Shown here: positions 24,905 through 33,274 of the stretch, piece after piece
How the letters are laid out: each line of letters opens with the position of its first letter
Position numbering within the stretch: position 1 is the first letter of the stretch
Assembly (NCBI GenBank): GCA_035575515.1
Contig: DATLXU010000092.1
Location: 47,735-111,734 of the forward strand
DNA from: DATLXU01 sp035575515
GTDB taxonomy: Bacteria > Acidobacteriota > Blastocatellia > UBA7656
Length of the DNA: 64,000 nt
Direction of reading: 5' to 3'
Notes under the pieces: generated by a model
The model's input: only the letters and a program-made list of their open reading frames with translations
What the model was told of the DNA's origin: nothing
Database searches by the model: none
Program-made: the position numbers and the translations under genes

Positions 24905-27433
24905 ATGAAACGTGCGGTAATCATCATTCTTGTGATTCTCGGTTGCTCGGTGCGGACGAGCGCGGCGCAGGATACTTCTGCTGATGCCGTCGCTGGCGCG
25001 CGCTCTCTGATTGATAAAGGCGAATACGCGACGGCGGAAAAGAAAGCCAAAGAACTTTTAACAGCGCGGCCACAAGACGCAGCCGCGCGCATTGTCCTCG
25101 CAGACGTGATGTTTGAAACCGGCCGCTACCCGGATGCGGCGACAGAATACGAGCGTGCGGCGAAGGATGCAAAGGGAGCCGTCTGGCTGCGTGCGATGCT
25201 TGGCCGGGTTCGCGCGCTCGCGGCGCAGGGCAAGGACGAAGAAGCGCGGCAGCTTGCGCAGGAGTTCATTCGTTATTACAACTCGAACTCGCCGCGATCA
25301 GCCGAAGAGCTGACCCTCATCGCGCAGGCAATGGTCTATCTCGAAAAATACAAAGACGCGAACGAGCTTTTGATTGACGCGCGTGAAGCAGACCCGTCAT
25401 TTGCCGAAGCCTTTATCGCGCAGGGCGAGCTGCTGCTGGAAAAATACAATTATGGCGATGCGGCGAGCCTCTTTTCAGATGCGTTGAAGATTGATGAGAA
25501 ATCAGTTCGGGCGCAAATCGGACTGGCTCGCAGCAAGCAACTGTCTTCGAGCGCTGAGCCGCCGATGATCGTTGATCGCGCTTTGGCCATCAACCCGAAT
25601 TACACGGATGCGCTCGCGCTCCGCGCGTGGCTTGAGCTTGAAGCAGATAGATTCGATTCGGCGTCGAAGGCCATTGATCGCGCGCTCGCCGTCAATCCAA
25701 ATTACGTTCCTGCCATCGCCTTGCGCGCGGCCATCTTTTATCTCGCGGATAAAAAACCGGAGATGGAGGCCGAGATAAAACGCGCGCTTGCCATCAACCC
25801 GCATGCGGGAGAATTCTTTGCTACGCTCGCGCATTTTGCGACAAACAATCGCCGCTACGCGGACGCGGTTGAATTCGGTCGCCGCGCGGTTGAGTTGTCG
25901 CCAAGGCTCTGGAGCGCGCGAACAGAGCTTGGCATTCAGCTTCTTCGTGTAGGGCGCATGACGGAAGGGCGCGAAGAGCTTGAGCGGGCTTTTGCCGGCG
26001 ACCCTTACAACGTCTGGGCCAAGAACACGCTAGACCTGCTCGATTCAATGAAGGATTTCGCGGAATCTGTTCGCGGGCCGTTCATCATCAAGTCGTCGCA
26101 GAAAGAATCTGCCGCGCTTACGGCTTATGCCGCAGACCTGCTCGAAGAAGCCTACAAGAAGCTGACGGCGAAGTACAAATTCACGCCGCGCGCTCCATTG
26201 TCGGTTGAGATATTCGACAGTCACGCGGATTTCGCCGTTCGGTCGCTAGGGTTGCCCGGACTGGGCGCGCTCGGAGTTTGCTTCGGGCAGGTGATTGCGA
26301 TGGACAGCCCTTCGGCTCGCGCATCGGGCGAGTTCAACTGGGGCAGTACGCTCTGGCACGAGTTCACGCACGTCATCACGCTTCAGATGACCGACCACCG
26401 CATCCCTCGATGGTTTTCCGAAGGGCTTTCGGTTTACGAGGAACGCCGCGCGCGAAAGGGGTGGGGCGATAACTGGTCGCTCGAAAGACTGAAGGCATTC
26501 GCTTCTGGCCAGTTCGTGAAGATTGATGACCTCGACGCTGCATTCACGCGCCCCAAGACGCCGGACGGAGTCATTCTGGCTTACTTTCAAGCCTCGATGG
26601 TCTGCGAGTTCGTAGAAGAGAAATTCGGCTTCGATGCAATCTTGAAGATGCTCGCGCTCTTCAAGGAAGGCGCGAAGACGACTGATGTGTTGAAGCGCGC
26701 GTTGAATCTTTCACCTGCGGATTTTGATCGCGCGTTCAATGAATACATTCGCGCGAAGACTGCGCCGTACATCGAAGCGGTTAGCGGCGGCGCGCATCAG
26801 ATGCCGGGCGCGCAATCGCTGCCTAAAGAAGCGTTGATTGCAATGCTCAAAGAGAAGCCGAACGATTTCTTCGCGCACCTGCGACTTGGCGCGATTTATA
26901 AATCGGATGGCGATGCCGCGCAGGCCATCGAGCATTTGAAACGCGCAACGGAGTTATTCCCGTTTTACGCAGGGCCGAATAACCCTTACATCCTTTTGGC
27001 AGACATTTACGAGTCGCGCGGTCAGAAAGCGGAGGCGGCTGCGGCGCTAGAATCGCTTGTCGAGCATAACGAGACGAACGCCGAAGCGATTGCGAAGCTG
27101 GCGCGATTGAAGCTTTCGACGAAGGACGCTGTGGGCGCGCTCGATTCTCTAAGGCAGAGTTTTTACATTCAGCCGTTTGATGCAAGCTTGCACAAGCTCG
27201 CGGGCGACGTTTATCTTGAGCAGGGGAGCGCCGCCGAAGCTGTTCGCGAGTTTACGGTGAGATTGTCGCTTGCGCCGCCCGATATGGCTGAAGCTCATTT
27301 TGATCTTGCGCGCGCGCTCGAAGCACAGGGCAATCATGCTGAAGCAAGGCGCGAGGTCTTGCGCTCGCTTGAAATTGCGCCCGGCTTTGAAAAAGCTCAG
27401 GAACTTTTGTTGAAGCTCAGAGGGGGAAGCTGA
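24905..27433 (+). CDS. Secreted TPR protein with gluzincin (peptidase MA-like) metalloprotease domain
   Basis: An 842-residue protein. A signal peptide (1-21) precedes about ten TPR-like helical repeats (30-385; for example RALAINPNYTDALALRAWLELEADRFDSA in pieces). A zinc peptidase domain follows (about 400-620) with HEFTH (H485, E486, H489) and the downstream Glu in FSEGLSVYEE that completes a gluzincin site. A second TPR block runs from 650 to 840. The layout suggests a periplasmic protease recruited by protein-protein contacts. Together with the adjacent caspase-like gene it gives the cluster two distinct proteolytic activities. Confidence 0.86.
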   Translation: MKRAVIIILVILGCSVRTSAAQDTSADAVAGARSLIDKGEYATAEKKAKELLTARPQDAAARIVLADVMFETGRYPDAATEYERAAKDAKGAVWLRAMLGRVRALAAQGKDEEARQLAQEFIRYYNSNSPRSAEELTLIAQAMVYLEKYKDANELLIDAREADPSFAEAFIAQGELLLEKYNYGDAASLFSDALKIDEKSVRAQIGLARSKQLSSSAEPPMIVDRALAINPNYTDALALRAWLELEADRFDSASKAIDRALAVNPNYVPAIALRAAIFYLADKKPEMEAEIKRALAINPHAGEFFATLAHFATNNRRYADAVEFGRRAVELSPRLWSARTELGIQLLRVGRMTEGREELERAFAGDPYNVWAKNTLDLLDSMKDFAESVRGPFIIKSSQKESAALTAYAADLLEEAYKKLTAKYKFTPRAPLSVEIFDSHADFAVRSLGLPGLGALGVCFGQVIAMDSPSARASGEFNWGSTLWHEFTHVITLQMTDHRIPRWFSEGLSVYEERRARKGWGDNWSLERLKAFASGQFVKIDDLDAAFTRPKTPDGVILAYFQASMVCEFVEEKFGFDAILKMLALFKEGAKTTDVLKRALNLSPADFDRAFNEYIRAKTAPYIEAVSGGAHQMPGAQSLPKEALIAMLKEKPNDFFAHLRLGAIYKSDGDAAQAIEHLKRATELFPFYAGPNNPYILLADIYESRGQKAEAAAALESLVEHNETNAEAIAKLARLKLSTKDAVGALDSLRQSFYIQPFDASLHKLAGDVYLEQGSAAEAVREFTVRLSLAPPDMAEAHFDLARALEAQGNHAEARREVLRSLEIAPGFEKAQELLLKLRGGS

Positions 27434-27440
27434 GGGATTT

Positions 27441-28229
27441 ATGAGAAGGCATGCGATCATCGTCCTTTCAATCCTTGTCGCGTTTGTGCCTGTGACGATT
27501 TCGACCTCAACTGGTGCGGCGCAGGTGCAGCGCGGCTCGGAAGAAGACCCCTTCGGCGAGCGCAAGGATGAATCTGACAAGTTCAAGTTCGTCAGGGTGA
27601 GGACTTCACCGATGTATCCGGGCGAGTATCTCGGCGACGGAGGCGTGCCCTGGTCGCACGACTACCCTGAAGCCGGATTGCACTTCTCAAAGATTCTTTC
27701 TGAATTGTCGAAGCTGCCAATCGTGTTGGACGAGAACGAATTCATCTTCTCGTTCGATGATCCAAACCTCTTCAAGTATCCCTTCGCTTATATGTGCGAG
27801 GTCGGATATATGCAGCTCAACGATTCTGAGATTGCGGGCATGCGCGAATACCTGCTGCGCGGAGGATTCCTGCTTGTTGACGATTTTCGCGGGCCGCGCG
27901 ACATGGCAAACTTCACGTATTTTCTTCAGCGCACTTTGCCTGAGTTTGAGATGAAGCCGCTCGACATTTCGCACCCGATCTTCAATTGCTTTTTCTCGAT
28001 CAAGTCGCTCGACCTTCGCCCTATTTACCGGAGTTATGGCGGGCAAACTTTCACGCCGCAGTTCTACGGCGTGGAAGACAAGAACGGTCGGCTCATGATG
28101 ATTATCAACTACAACTATGACGTGAGCGATTTCTGGCAGTGGTCGAACGATCCCTTCCAGCCCATCGAAGACACAAACACCGCGTACAAGTTCGGAGTCA
28201 ACTACGTCTTTTACGCGCTCACTCATTAA
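27441..28229 (+). CDS. DUF4159 domain protein
   Basis: A 262-residue protein with a signal peptide (1-27). The DUF4159 body shows FVRVRTSPMYPGEYLG, HDYPEAGLHFSKIL, MREYLLRGGFLLVDDFRGP, SHPIFNCFF and YNYDVSDFWQWS. The domain is related to class I glutamine-amidotransferase-like folds (the GGFLLVDD turn) but has no catalytic triad I can identify. It commonly lies next to MoxR, DUF58 and BatA genes, as here. It begins 7 bp after the TPR protease gene, so it belongs to the same operon. Confidence 0.85.
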   Translation: MRRHAIIVLSILVAFVPVTISTSTGAAQVQRGSEEDPFGERKDESDKFKFVRVRTSPMYPGEYLGDGGVPWSHDYPEAGLHFSKILSELSKLPIVLDENEFIFSFDDPNLFKYPFAYMCEVGYMQLNDSEIAGMREYLLRGGFLLVDDFRGPRDMANFTYFLQRTLPEFEMKPLDISHPIFNCFFSIKSLDLRPIYRSYGGQTFTPQFYGVEDKNGRLMMIINYNYDVSDFWQWSNDPFQPIEDTNTAYKFGVNYVFYALTH

Positions 28230-28232
28230 GAA

Positions 28233-28309
28233 GGCGCCGGATGTCGGGTGTCAGGTGCCAGGTCGAGACTAAGACTTAAACTGACACCCAGCACCCGACA
28301 CCCGGCGCC
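28233..28309. repeat. 7-nt-periodic hairpin repeat (GGTGTCA family)
   Basis: The left arm (28233-28261; GGCGCCGGATGTCGGGTG then TCAGGTGCCAG) and right arm (28281-28309) are complementary at about 25 of 29 positions around a 19-nt loop. Both arms are built of degenerate heptamers. It fills the DUF4159-MoxR gap and ends 11 bp before MoxR starts. Confidence 0.75.
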
Positions 28310-28320
28310 GCGAGGTAAGG

Positions 28321-29343
28321 ATGGCGATAGACACTCAAGATATAATCAAAGAAGACGAACTGTTGGAAAAGCTTGTTGCCGCGCGCGACCAGATTTTAAG
28401 CGAAGTGCGCAAGGTCATCATCGCGCAAGATGAAGTCGTTGATCAGGCGCTGCTGTCGCTATTTGTCGGCGGGCACTCGCTCGTGACGGGCGTGCCTGGA
28501 CTTGCAAAGACCTTGTTGATTCGCACAATCGCGAACGTGCTTGACCTGACTTTCAAGCGCATTCAATTCACGCCTGACCTCATGCCTTCCGACATTACGG
28601 GCACGGACATCATCGAAGAAGACCGCTCGACGGGGCACCGCCGGTTGGAGTTCATTCGCGGGCCGCTTTTCGCAAACATCATCCTTGCTGACGAGATCAA
28701 CCGTACGCCGCCGAAGACTCAGGCCGCACTGCTAGAAGCCATGCAGGAAGGCAATGTCACGGTTCAGGGGACTACCTATCAATTGCCTAAACCGTTTTAT
28801 GTGCTTGCGACGCAAAACCCGATTGAGATGGAAGGCACGTACCCGCTGCCGGAAGCGCAGCTTGACCGCTTCATGTTCAACATAAACATCGGCTATTTGA
28901 GCGAAGATGACGAAGTCGAAGTGGTCAGCCAGACGACTTCGGTGCAGGATTTTTCATTCGAGCGCAACGTATCGGGCGCGGACATTCTGGCATTTCAAAG
29001 GCTGGTTCGCCGCGTGCCTTCGGCTGAGTCTGTCACTCGATATGCCGTGCGACTGGTTTCGGCGAGCCGCCCTGCGTCTGACACCGCGCCGGATTTCATA
29101 CGGCGCTGGGTGAACTGGGGCGCGTCGCTTCGCGCGTCGCAGTTTTTGATCCTTGGAGGCAAAGCGCGAGCCGTTATGATGGGCCGCTACAATGTTTCGG
29201 TCGAAGACGTTCGCGCTCTGGCCTATCCGATACTGCGCCATCGCATACTGCTGAATTTCCATGCCGAATCCGAACGTGTTAAGCCCGATGACGTTATTCG
29301 CAAACTAATCGAGACTGTTCCTGAGCCGAAGTCTGGATTATAA
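28321..29343 (+). CDS. MoxR-family AAA+ ATPase
   Basis: A 340-residue cytoplasmic ATPase of the MoxR/RavA group. Walker A is G57-V-P-G-L-A-K-T64 (the Leu-Ala variant usual in MoxR), Walker B is NIILADEINR (D124, E125), followed by TPPKTQAALLEAMQE, ATQNPIEMEGTYPLPEAQLDRF (sensor 1 region) and the sensor 2 region near the C-terminus. MoxR ATPases act as chaperones that mature or remodel VWA-domain partners. DUF58 and BatA-like genes directly downstream provide such partners. AGGTAAGG precedes the start. Confidence 0.96.
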   Translation: MAIDTQDIIKEDELLEKLVAARDQILSEVRKVIIAQDEVVDQALLSLFVGGHSLVTGVPGLAKTLLIRTIANVLDLTFKRIQFTPDLMPSDITGTDIIEEDRSTGHRRLEFIRGPLFANIILADEINRTPPKTQAALLEAMQEGNVTVQGTTYQLPKPFYVLATQNPIEMEGTYPLPEAQLDRFMFNINIGYLSEDDEVEVVSQTTSVQDFSFERNVSGADILAFQRLVRRVPSAESVTRYAVRLVSASRPASDTAPDFIRRWVNWGASLRASQFLILGGKARAVMMGRYNVSVEDVRALAYPILRHRILLNFHAESERVKPDDVIRKLIETVPEPKSGL

Positions 29344-29348
29344 AGTTT

Positions 29349-30257
29349 ATGACTCCAAGCGGCACACAAATCGGCACGCGCTTTCTCGCGCCTGAAGTTC
29401 TGGCGCGCATAAGCTCGCTTGAGCTTATCGCGCGCTCTGTTGTTGAAGGCTTCATCAGCGGCCTTCACCGCTCGCCTTATCTCGGATTCTCGACAGACTT
29501 CGCCGAGCATCGCCAGTATATGCCCGGCGATGACCTTCGACACCTGGACTGGAAGCTGCTCGCGCGAACTGACCGCCTATACATCAAGAAGTATCAGGGC
29601 GACACAAACGCGCAGATTCATCTTTTGATTGATGCGAGCGCCTCGATGGGATATGCGAGCGGAGAGGTCACGAAATTGCAGTACGCGCAGTACCTCGCCT
29701 CGTCGCTAGCTTATCTTGGAGTTCGCCAGCACGATTCGGTTGGGCTTGTTGTTTTCAACGAAGACGTTGTTGAGTATCTGCCGCCGCGCTCGAAGTCTGG
29801 ACACCTCCGAACTGTGCTTGGCGTAATCGAGCGGCTCGCGCCCGCGCGCGGCACTGCGCTTTCCGAACAGCTTCACAGGTTAGCTGAACGATTGACGCGG
29901 CGCGGCGTAGTCGTGCTTTTATCCGATTTTTATGACGAGCCTGAATCAGTGAATGAAGGGCTTGAGCACCTGCGATTTCAAGGCAACGAAGTGATTGTGT
30001 TTCACTTGATGGACAGGCAGGAACTGGATTTTGAATTTGACGAGCCTGTGGTCTTGGAAGACAGTGAGACCGAAGAACAGCTTCACGTCTTGCCCGACGT
30101 TTTGCGCGACGAGTACCTGCGCGCGATTCGCTCTCACGTTAATGCGCTCAAGGAAGGCGCGGCGCGCAATCGAATTGACTACGAGTTGATAAGAACGTCA
30201 GACCCGTTGGATGCGGCGTTGTTTTCGTACCTCGCGCGCCGCTCGCAATTTGGGTAG
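29349..30257 (+). CDS. DUF58 (VWA-like) protein
   Basis: A 302-residue protein with the DUF58 signature at about 51-69 (FAEHRQYMPGDDLRHLDWK) and a following VWA-like core: LLIDASASMGY (MIDAS D95-x-S-x-S), SVGLVVFNEDVVEYLPP, RGVVVLLSDFYDE. DUF58 proteins usually follow MoxR and are probably its substrates or adaptors. It starts 5 bp after moxR, a clear operon. No transmembrane segment is seen, so it is likely cytoplasmic or peripheral. Confidence 0.94.
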   Translation: MTPSGTQIGTRFLAPEVLARISSLELIARSVVEGFISGLHRSPYLGFSTDFAEHRQYMPGDDLRHLDWKLLARTDRLYIKKYQGDTNAQIHLLIDASASMGYASGEVTKLQYAQYLASSLAYLGVRQHDSVGLVVFNEDVVEYLPPRSKSGHLRTVLGVIERLAPARGTALSEQLHRLAERLTRRGVVVLLSDFYDEPESVNEGLEHLRFQGNEVIVFHLMDRQELDFEFDEPVVLEDSETEEQLHVLPDVLRDEYLRAIRSHVNALKEGAARNRIDYELIRTSDPLDAALFSYLARRSQFG

Positions 30258-30293
30258 AGCGATGGCTAATGTGAATCGAAGTGGTTGTTCATT

Positions 30294-30560
30294 ATGAAGA
30301 AGCGGTCAGCAGTTATGGATACCGACCCTGATGCCGAGCGCGTGATGATCGAATTGCTACGCACGGCGCCGGGCTGGAAGAAGATTGAGCAAGTTGAATC
30401 AATGATAGAGGCAAGTCGGACACTGGCGATGATCGGTCTTCGAGATCGGTATCCAAATGCCTCAGAGGAAGAGTTGAGGCTAAGGTTCGCGGCACTGGTG
30501 CTTGACCGCGAAACCGTCATTCGCGTCTTCGGCTGGGATCCTAAGATCGAAGGTTATTGA
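30294..30560 (+). CDS. Small partner protein of a nucleotidyltransferase pair
   Basis: An 88-residue charged helical protein (IELLRTAPGWKKIEQVESMIEASRTLAMIGLR, split; then YPNASEEELRLRFAALVL). I recognise this as a small protein that repeatedly precedes a GSx10DxD nucleotidyltransferase in bacteria. Its stop overlaps the start of that gene (TGATG at 30558-30562), so the two are translationally coupled. It resembles the antitoxin position of toxin-antitoxin modules, but this is not shown. ATG 30315 is an alternative start. Confidence 0.6.
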   Translation: MKKRSAVMDTDPDAERVMIELLRTAPGWKKIEQVESMIEASRTLAMIGLRDRYPNASEEELRLRFAALVLDRETVIRVFGWDPKIEGY

Positions 30561-31135
30561 TGGCTTTTGACAAAGTAGATACGTTGATAATGGTTATAAC
30601 GGCTCTCGAAAGGCTGGGCATTCAGTATTTGATTGGGGGATCGTTTGCCAGTTCATTCTATGGCTATCCGAGAACAACGATGGACGCTGACGTGCTGGCT
30701 TCAATTAAACTCGACCAGGCAGACGCTCTCGTTAAGGAGATCCAATCGGAGTTCTATGTTGATGCGCAAGCCGTCAGGCGCGCGATACAAACGAATACGC
30801 ACTTTAACCTTATACACACTGGCTCATTGTTCAAGGTTGATGTGTTTCTTGCGAAATCGGATGCGTTCACTGCAAATCAACTTGAGCGACGGCAGTTGCA
30901 CTCATTACGACCCGACCAGTCCGCGTACTTTGCAACAGCAGAAGACACAATACTCGCCAAGTTGAATTGGTATCGGCGCGGAGGTGAGATTTCAGATCTA
31001 CAGTGGCGAGATATAATCGGCATTATCAATGTTCAAGGAAGCAGACTCGATTTGGGTTATTTAAGACAGTGGGCGCAGCAGTTGAACGTCCACGATTTGC
31101 TTGAAGAGGCTCTCATTGAGGCTGAAACGAAATAA
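30560..31135 (+). CDS. GSx10DxD nucleotidyltransferase (AbiEii/MNT-like, DUF6036-type)
   Basis: A 191-residue protein. The nucleotidyltransferase site is visible: GGS at 26-28 and the metal pair D42-x-D44 (TTMDADV), with a third acidic residue in FKVDVFLAK. The C-terminal half carries SPEDTILAKL-like ATAEDTILAKLNWYRRGGE and DIIGIINVQG, typical of minimal nucleotidyltransferases near AbiEii. Related enzymes transfer NMP to proteins or tRNA in abortive-infection or TA systems. The start ATG 30560 overlaps the partner's stop. The pair interrupts the DUF58-BatA order, with BatA starting 3 bp after it. The sequence is less GC-rich than its neighbours, consistent with later insertion. Confidence 0.8.
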   Translation: MAFDKVDTLIMVITALERLGIQYLIGGSFASSFYGYPRTTMDADVLASIKLDQADALVKEIQSEFYVDAQAVRRAIQTNTHFNLIHTGSLFKVDVFLAKSDAFTANQLERRQLHSLRPDQSAYFATAEDTILAKLNWYRRGGEISDLQWRDIIGIINVQGSRLDLGYLRQWAQQLNVHDLLEEALIEAETK

Positions 31136-31138
31136 CGT

Positions 31139-33178
31139 ATGGCGTTTCTGAATCCATTATTTCTGATTGGGGCGCTGGCGGCGGCGCTGCCCGTGCTCGC
31201 GCATCTCGTGCGGCGCACGCGGGCGCGTCGAGTGGAATTTCCTTCGCTGATGTTTTTGCGCCGCATCGAGCAGAAGACCGTTCGCCGCCGAAGGCTCCGA
31301 AACCTCCTGCTGCTCGCAATGCGATGCGCGGCCTTCATGCTTTTGGCGCTCGCGTTCGCCCGGCCTTACTTCACTTTTCAAAAGCCAGCATCGGCTTCGA
31401 CTGATCGAGCTGCAAGCGTAATCTTGATTGACGGCTCGTACAGCATGCGCTACGGCGATCTTTTCAATCGCGCAAAGCAAGCCGCGCGCGATGCGGTCAA
31501 CAATGCCGCAGCGAATGAACAAATCGCGGTAATTCAATTCTCTCAAGCATCCGACGTTCTGATGCCGCTTAAAGAAGACCGCGCCGAGGCCATTGCGATA
31601 ATCAATCAGGCGCAAGCCGGACTTGGCGGAACCGATTACCTGCAGGCAATTCAAACTGCCGATACAATTTTGAAGGACGCGAACGCAGGCAATAAGAGAA
31701 TCTACATAATTTCGGATTTTCAAAACGCGGGCTGGAATCGCGCCGCCCCGCTGCTCAAGCTCGCGCCCGACACCAAGCTCGTCCCCATTGATGTTTCTGA
31801 TCCGAATCCAGCGAATTTGGCGGTGTCGGAAATAAAATCTGAGCCTGTGGTATATGGACAGAAATACAACGCGAAGCTCACGGCTCGCGTGAGCAACTTC
31901 AGCGCGGACTCAATTAGCGACGCGTCGGTAGATTTCAAGCTCAACGATCTTACAGTTGAGCGACGACCGTTGAAGCTCGATGCGCACGGCTCGCAGACGT
32001 TCGAGTTTACAGGCTTCAACGTGCCCGACGGGTTCAATCGCGCTTCGATTGAAATCACGGGCGACGACTTCACGATTGACAACAAATACTTCTTCACCAT
32101 TCGCCGCGAAGATCAGACTAGAGTTTTAGCCATTGACACGCCGTCGCGCGGGCGCAGCGAGAGCTTCTTTCTTCAACAGGCGCTGGCCGCAGGCGAAAAT
32201 AATCAACACGCGCTCACCGTCAAGTCGCCCGGAATGATTAACCCTTCCGAGCTTGATTCGTATCGCGTCGTCATCGTCAACGACATCGCGGGCATCAACG
32301 AGCAGCTCGCATCGGCGCTGAAGAATTATGTCGCGCGCGGTGGAGGGCTGATTCTTGCCGCAGCCAGACACACGGATGCTGCGGAGTTCAATCGCGCGTT
32401 TGCGGGTGTAACACCTGCGACTATTGGCGAGACGGTTCAAGCTCGCAGCTATTCTTTGATGAGTCAGGTGAAGACCGATCACCCAATCTTTGCCGCGTTC
32501 GCACGCAGCGGACGACTCACGTCAACGCGAGTTTATGGTTATCGCCGCGCGACGCCCGTTGATGCGGCGGCGACTATAGCCGCGCTCGATGATGCAAGCC
32601 CGCTGATAGTTGAAGGCTCGTCGGGCAGCGGCAAGGTTTTGCTTGTGACGACGACGCTCGACACCGCTTGGAACGATCTGCCGCTCACGCCGTTGTATTT
32701 GCCGCTCGTCCGCCAGATGCTCGAATATTTAGGCGGGCGGCCCGCCGCATCAGCCTACACAATCGGGCAGGTTTTTACGGTAAAGCCTGATGCCGATGGC
32801 TCCTTCCCGTTGATTGAAAGCCCATCGGGCCAGCGCCTAGACGACGCACGAAAGACCGCGACTGGCGAGCAGGCGGTTGATGCGCGCGAAGCCGGATTTT
32901 ATCGCTTGCGGTATCGCGACCGCATTGAGCAGGTCGCGGTGAACCTTGATACGAACGAAGCCGATTTGAGCAAGATGGACGTGAACGAGTTCATCGCGAG
33001 CGTATCGCCGCAAAACGACGATGCAAAAGCTCGCGCAACCGAAGCTACAACTGAAACGCCGACGGAAATGGAAGCGAGGCAGCGAATCTGGCTCGTGCTG
33101 ATTGTAGCTGCGCTGTTGTTGTTTGTTGCCGAAGCGTTGCTGGCGCGGCGCATTCGGCTTGCCAAGTTAATCGGATGA
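31139..33178 (+). CDS. BatA-like membrane VWA protein
   Basis: A 679-residue protein. The N-terminus is the BatA domain (FLNPLFLIGALAAALPVLAHLVRR, with the basic VRRRRLRNLLLLAMR segment and a second membrane helix to ~78). A VWA domain follows with MIDAS D98-G-S-Y-S and RIYIISDFQNAGW. Residues ~235-345 form a CARDB-like beta region, 345-540 a GATase-like domain (YVARGGGLILAAAR), and a final helix (about 650-670) returns to the membrane. It should be an inner-membrane partner of MoxR. Architecture parallels the first gene of the cluster at 21436. Confidence 0.9.
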   Translation: MAFLNPLFLIGALAAALPVLAHLVRRTRARRVEFPSLMFLRRIEQKTVRRRRLRNLLLLAMRCAAFMLLALAFARPYFTFQKPASASTDRAASVILIDGSYSMRYGDLFNRAKQAARDAVNNAAANEQIAVIQFSQASDVLMPLKEDRAEAIAIINQAQAGLGGTDYLQAIQTADTILKDANAGNKRIYIISDFQNAGWNRAAPLLKLAPDTKLVPIDVSDPNPANLAVSEIKSEPVVYGQKYNAKLTARVSNFSADSISDASVDFKLNDLTVERRPLKLDAHGSQTFEFTGFNVPDGFNRASIEITGDDFTIDNKYFFTIRREDQTRVLAIDTPSRGRSESFFLQQALAAGENNQHALTVKSPGMINPSELDSYRVVIVNDIAGINEQLASALKNYVARGGGLILAAARHTDAAEFNRAFAGVTPATIGETVQARSYSLMSQVKTDHPIFAAFARSGRLTSTRVYGYRRATPVDAAATIAALDDASPLIVEGSSGSGKVLLVTTTLDTAWNDLPLTPLYLPLVRQMLEYLGGRPAASAYTIGQVFTVKPDADGSFPLIESPSGQRLDDARKTATGEQAVDAREAGFYRLRYRDRIEQVAVNLDTNEADLSKMDVNEFIASVSPQNDDAKARATEATTETPTEMEARQRIWLVLIVAALLLFVAEALLARRIRLAKLIG

Positions 33179-33274
33179 AGTATTCAACAAAGTCTACGGA
33201 GGACGCTGATGATTTTAAGATTCAGTGTTCTTCGCGCGCTTCGTGGATTATACTGGCTCAAGGAGGAACGCGAG

